A stretch of DNA of 18,925 bases. Origin: Pseudomonadota bacterium (lineage in GTDB: Bacteria > Pseudomonadota > Alphaproteobacteria > Parvibaculales > Parvibaculaceae). The translations under genes were made by a program, and so were the position numbers. Within the stretch, counting starts at the first letter, position 1. Every line of letters begins with the position of its first letter. Below, piece after piece: positions 16,226 through 18,925 of this stretch. The DNA is taken from assembly GCA_021780275.1 (NCBI GenBank), contig JAJXZC010000107.1:1-18925 (forward strand). Reading direction: 5' to 3'. The notes under the pieces were generated by a model, which worked only from the letters and a program-made list of their open reading frames with translations, ran no database searches and was not told the DNA's origin.

Positions 16226-16819
16226 TCAGTATGACTGCGCCAGAATCGGTCGCAGACGACGGCGCCAGGAACGCGGCGCGCTCTGGCAGGCGTGGAAATG
16301 GCAAGCGAGGATGCCCAAGATTGGCCAGAGCGCCCGCGCAACATCGCAAAAGCAGCCGAGGAGAGTCGGCGACAGATCGAACAACCATCGTGCCTCTTGC
16401 GCCGCGATCACGATCAGGAAAAGCGATTGTGCGCGATGAAACGGATGCTCGCGCATGCTGTTACCGAGGGGCGTCGATCCGCATTCCGCCTTGTCGGCGA
16501 GGCGACCGCATTCGACGACCCAGCGGTCGACGAATATTTTCGCGAGGAAACAAAAGGCGAGAAAAAGCCCGTCCTTGATGAGGCGGGGAGCAAAGACCCA
16601 CGGGTTGGCGCCGAGCTGAACCAACCCTGCGATGAAAACGATACGGCGGCTCGCACCGATCAATGCCGAGCCTGCCATGAAAAAAATGCAGGCGCGATAG
16701 AGAAATGCAGCCAGACGATAGGCGGACAGGCTGGTCGCCCGCTCAAATTCGCTGGCGATCGGTTGCAATAAGGCGACCAGCCGGTCGGACGCCGCGACCA
16801 ACGCATCAAGTGGATTCAA
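16226..16819 (-). CDS. Small membrane protein of unknown function, coupled to ADP-ribosylglycohydrolase
   Basis: A 197-aa protein I do not recognise. It has hydrophobic segments at about 34-55 (AAFLYRACIFFMAGSALIG), 58-75, 82-96 (DGLFLAFCFLAKIFV) and two near the C-terminus (about 130-142 and 160-178), so it is probably a polytopic inner-membrane protein with a basic tail (APRSWRRRLRP). The start is TTG at 16819, whose TTGA overlaps the TGA of the upstream hydrolase; GAGGG (16830-16826) lies 6 bases ahead, which decides this start. An opposing plus-strand frame (16292-16771) is likely a shadow. Tight coupling suggests that the two proteins act together, for example by holding the hydrolase at the membrane, but this is inference. 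Confidence 0.6.
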   Translation of the reverse strand: MNPLDALVAASDRLVALLQPIASEFERATSLSAYRLAAFLYRACIFFMAGSALIGASRRIVFIAGLVQLGANPWVFAPRLIKDGLFLAFCFLAKIFVDRWVVECGRLADKAECGSTPLGNSMREHPFHRAQSLFLIVIAAQEARWLFDLSPTLLGCFCDVARALWPILGILACHFHACQSAPRSWRRRLRPILAQSY

Positions 16820-17772
16820 TTGCGGCCCTCGCTACGGCGGACGCTGGCGCCAGCGCAGAGCAGTGAAATCGCGCGCTGCTCGATTTCTTCTCGCCACGCC
16901 AGGACATCGAGCCAACGCGCGGGAATGCCGCTCTGACCATAGAGCGCTCCGGCCAACTGACCAGTCACGGCGCCAACCGTATCGGAATCGTCTCCTAGGT
17001 TGACCGCCAGCACCAATGCATCGGCAAAATTGCTCGTGCGCGCGACACACCAAAGCGCCGCCTCCAGCGTATGGACCACATAACCACTCGAAGAAATGGC
17101 TTCACGCGGTTTGTGACGCCAGGTTCCGGCCGCCACCTCTTCGAGATCCGCATGCGCCGCAGAACGGGTTCGCAGAACTTCGTGTTTTCCATGACCGACC
17201 ATCGCCTCGACGAGCATCGCGGCGAACAGGCCGCAGGCTTCCGCAGCCACCCTATTGGCGTGGGTCGTGAGGCTCTGGCGTTCGGCAAGGCGAGTGGCGG
17301 CGCCCATGTCAGGCGCCGCGAAAATGGCGACGGGAGCCAGGCGCATGAGCGAGCCGTTTCCCGCCAGGTATCTGTCGTCCGGCCCAACTCCGATTGGCTG
17401 GCCGTGCCTCACATAGTGGGACAGCGCTTGCGACGTCGTTCCGCCAATATCGAAGCAACGGCCGTTGACGCTGTTCTCGCCCTGACGCCACCAACGGACA
17501 AAGCGATCGAGGAGGTCGCGCTCTTCCAAGCCGGAATTGGCGAGCAACGAATCCGCGAGACAGAGCGCCATGCTGGTGTCGTCGGTCCATTCGCCCGGTT
17601 TGAGGCGAAACGGGCCGCCGCCAACAATGTCGATCACGGGAGAATGGGCGTCGCGGCGAGAAAACTCCAACGTCGTCCCCAGCGCGTCGCCGACGGCAAG
17701 GCCAACCAATGCGCCAATGGCGCGGTCTTCGATGCCGGCATCAGCCACATTCGATGCATGACAATCTGACAC
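16816..17772 (-). CDS. ADP-ribosylglycohydrolase (DraG/ARH family)
   Basis: A 318-aa protein with the full ARH signature: GLAVGDALG near the N-terminus, WTDDTSM (62-68) with the paired metal-binding Asp, GNGSLMRLAP (about 138-147), and GDDSDTVGAVTGQLAGA (260-276) supplying the remaining Mg ligands. The family removes ADP-ribose from proteins or nucleic acids using two Mg ions. No ADP-ribosyltransferase gene was recognised in the window. Start choice: GTG at 17772 is favoured by GGAG (17785-17782) 9 bases before it; TTG at 17793 gives seven more residues but lacks a ribosome binding site. Next to it upstream is the 68-aa repeat protein (42 bases between); downstream is the TTGA-coupled membrane protein. 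Target unknown; DraG control of nitrogenase is one known role but no nif genes are visible. Confidence 0.88.
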   Translation of the reverse strand: MSDCHASNVADAGIEDRAIGALVGLAVGDALGTTLEFSRRDAHSPVIDIVGGGPFRLKPGEWTDDTSMALCLADSLLANSGLEERDLLDRFVRWWRQGENSVNGRCFDIGGTTSQALSHYVRHGQPIGVGPDDRYLAGNGSLMRLAPVAIFAAPDMGAATRLAERQSLTTHANRVAAEACGLFAAMLVEAMVGHGKHEVLRTRSAAHADLEEVAAGTWRHKPREAISSSGYVVHTLEAALWCVARTSNFADALVLAVNLGDDSDTVGAVTGQLAGALYGQSGIPARWLDVLAWREEIEQRAISLLCAGASVRRSEGRN

Positions 17773-17813
17773 GTTCAGACGCTCCAATTTCAAGGGATTT
17801 TCAACGCGTACGG

Positions 17814-18020
17814 TCAGCGCGCAGGTGTCGACGAAATCTGCCGCCCGTGTTGGTCATAGCTGTAGATGAACGATCCCCGGCGAACGTTCACGGTCGACGA
17901 GGTGTACCCGGTCAATCCATCCTTCGGGCCGCTGCCCGCGCCGACGGAAGCGATCTGCCGCCCCTTCTCATCGTAAATGTAGACAAACGAACCGCGCTGT
18001 ACCGCATTGCCAATGGCCAT
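17814..18020 (-). CDS. Small two-repeat protein (RGSFxYxYDxxGRQI repeats)
   Basis: A 68-aa protein built from two copies of one motif: RGSFVYIYDEKGRQIAS (9-25) and RGSFIYSYDQHGRQISS (48-64), 39 residues apart, joined by a Gly/Ser-rich linker. ATG at 18020 is chosen because AGAGGAA lies 7 bases upstream; the same frame stays open to 18278, but that part has no coding character. Such short proteins with tyrosine-rich beta-hairpin-like repeats are known in many alphaproteobacteria as hypothetical proteins; the role is unknown to me. It stands at the head of the minus-strand gene row, 42 bases before the ADP-ribosylglycohydrolase, so co-transcription is likely. Confidence 0.72.
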   Translation of the reverse strand: MAIGNAVQRGSFVYIYDEKGRQIASVGAGSGPKDGLTGYTSSTVNVRRGSFIYSYDQHGRQISSTPAR

Positions 18021-18223
18021 GATGAAATTCCTCTGCAAATCTTGCGGCTCTCGTTCGCTTTTGACCGGGGATGCCGCGTCGTACTCAACAAAATCGAGAT
18101 TGCGCCATCGGCCCGACAATTTCGGACGTAGCTTCTTACGGCGAGAAAAATATTCGGATAGAAGTACTGCAAATGATCCACGACCGTCATTGACGCATTG
18201 CGACCTGAAATTCGGGGCAATCC
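18021..18223. other. Divergent intergenic region
   Basis: About 200 bases, lower in GC than the genes on both sides, between the minus-strand 68-aa gene and the plus-strand frame that leaves the window. It must hold promoters for both directions. I see AT-rich patches (18145-18160) but no hexamer pair that I would defend. Confidence 0.35.
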
Positions 18224-18925
18224 ATGTTTCGAGATCACCACATGAATTTCGTTTGCGACACCAGACAAGCTCCAACATCCGACGCCCATGCCGGCATCCT
18301 GGCCATCAGGACATTTGGCGGAGCTTGCCCTGAATGGGCGCAAAGCTTTCAACCACTTACCGAGGCGCCGACCGCTGAAATAATCATTGTGCGCGACGCG
18401 CCCAACGAGTTCGCTGCGGCATTGTCCTTATCAGACACGCCGGAGACCGCGCCACCGCTGCGCATAGTCGTCGTCGACGAAGCACTGCCCGCCGGGGACT
18501 TCAAGTGCCCGGACGCCATTTGGATTGTAAGCGCGCCAGCAGGTGATCTCGATGCGATTGCCGAAGCGAACATGAGATTTGTCCGCGGGCCGATATTTAT
18601 TGGTCTTGCATTGGCCGACGTCATGGAACTCGCAGGAACGCGCGAAAATGCTGTGCCGCGCGGTCGCGGCGCTGTCGTATTGGGAATGTATGGTGATGAA
18701 GCGCTGCTAGAAGTGAGGCGGGCGTTGCAAGCCTTCGCCGAAGCCGGGTTTGAGAACGTTGCGCTGATTCACGCCATCGCCACAGGCGACGATGCAGAAA
18801 TCGACCTTTACAAGATGGACAAATTCGCCTCCGAGCTTCTCGGCGATGCCCCCGAAAGGGAAACCGGGAATTTCCAGGACCAAGGAAACGCTCTGCGGAA
18901 TAAAGCGGCGCAAGGCGATCAGCGC
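18224..18925 (+). CDS. Unknown protein, 3'-truncated by the window edge
   Basis: An open frame of 234 codons with no stop up to the last base. Starts: ATG at 18224 (GGGG at 18214-18217) or in-frame ATG at 18242 (GAGA at 18231-18234); an in-frame TGA at 18206 limits it upstream. Visible segments: ILAIRTFGGACPEW near the N-terminus, LRIVVVDE, DAIWIVSAPAGD, GPIFIGLALADVMEL and, in the last part, GRGAVVLGMYGDEALLEV followed by ENVALIHAIATGDD and EIDLYKMDKF. These alternating beta-strand and helix patterns suggest a cytoplasmic alpha/beta protein. The last part faintly recalls the C-terminal domain of FtsZ/tubulin-like proteins, but no tubulin GGGTGTG loop is visible, so I do not assign it. Codon use looks like coding DNA. 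Confidence 0.65.
   Translation, partial: MFRDHHMNFVCDTRQAPTSDAHAGILAIRTFGGACPEWAQSFQPLTEAPTAEIIIVRDAPNEFAAALSLSDTPETAPPLRIVVVDEALPAGDFKCPDAIWIVSAPAGDLDAIAEANMRFVRGPIFIGLALADVMELAGTRENAVPRGRGAVVLGMYGDEALLEVRRALQAFAEAGFENVALIHAIATGDDAEIDLYKMDKFASELLGDAPERETGNFQDQGNALRNKAAQGDQR

Larger units (their letters stand above)
123..18925. mobile_element. Predicted integrative genomic island (left part; right end outside the window)
   Basis: The left boundary is set by the tRNA-Lys 3' fragment followed by a tyrosine integrase. The contents fit island cargo: a HipBA toxin-antitoxin pair, an accessory AddAB-like pair, several predicted nucleases, a glycosylase-fold protein and hydrolases, with visible changes in base composition between genes. 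No second att copy, transfer gene, replication gene or transposase was found in the window. The right limit is therefore unknown and the element may end before or after base 18925. It could also be several stacked insertions. Confidence 0.45.

Noticed and set aside
16292..16771. 159-aa plus-strand reading frame opposite the membrane protein
   Set aside because: No domain, no good ribosome binding site evaluated as better, and the minus frame has a coupled start with GAGGG plus coherent hydrophobic segments.
1..18925. CRISPR arrays, insertion sequences, rRNA genes
   Set aside because: No regularly spaced repeats, no transposase-like protein and no rRNA sequence were found on reading both strands.

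Overview
The window looks like accessory DNA from a GC-rich alphaproteobacterium, probably of the Hyphomicrobiales (methylotroph or Beijerinckia-like). This is inferred from base composition, codon use and the style of the AddAB-like and integrase proteins; no rRNA or marker gene is present to prove it. The left edge is an integration boundary. A 3' fragment of a tRNA-Lys(UUU) gene (68-122, minus strand) is followed directly by a complete tyrosine integrase reading rightwards, so most of the window is probably cargo of a genomic island whose other end lies beyond base 18925.

Left half (plus strand): integrase (276-1985); a HipB-like antitoxin and HipA-like kinase toxin with an 8-base overlap (2056-3631); then a translationally coupled AddB-like nuclease with four Fe-S-type cysteines (3818-6487) and an AddA-like UvrD-family helicase-nuclease (6484-9666). 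Together the last two look like a full two-nuclease DNA end-resection machine, here as mobile cargo.

Right half (minus strand, read right to left): a 68-aa protein made of two copies of a short Tyr-rich motif (18020-17814); an ADP-ribosylglycohydrolase (17772-16816); a TTGA-coupled small membrane protein (16819-16226); a hairpin; an RNase J-like MBL/beta-CASP protein (16148-14883); a PD-(D/E)XK protein with a DUF6508-like tail (14881-13493); a PPP-type metallophosphoesterase (13487-12561); an OGG-fold DNA glycosylase-like protein (12331-11213); and a further PD-(D/E)XK protein with a DUF4268-like tail (10958-9723), which converges on the helicase. A divergent plus-strand reading frame (18224 onward) runs off the right edge.

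The best candidate for an undescribed system is the tight three-gene operon MBL/beta-CASP nuclease - PD-(D/E)XK/DUF6508 - metallophosphoesterase (16148-12561), possibly extended upstream by the ADP-ribosylglycohydrolase and membrane protein. It unites a predicted RNA-type nuclease, a DNA-type nuclease fold and a phosphatase in a mobile island beside other nucleases and a toxin-antitoxin pair. A role in defence or nucleic-acid repair is inference from domain content and position; nothing in the sequence proves it.
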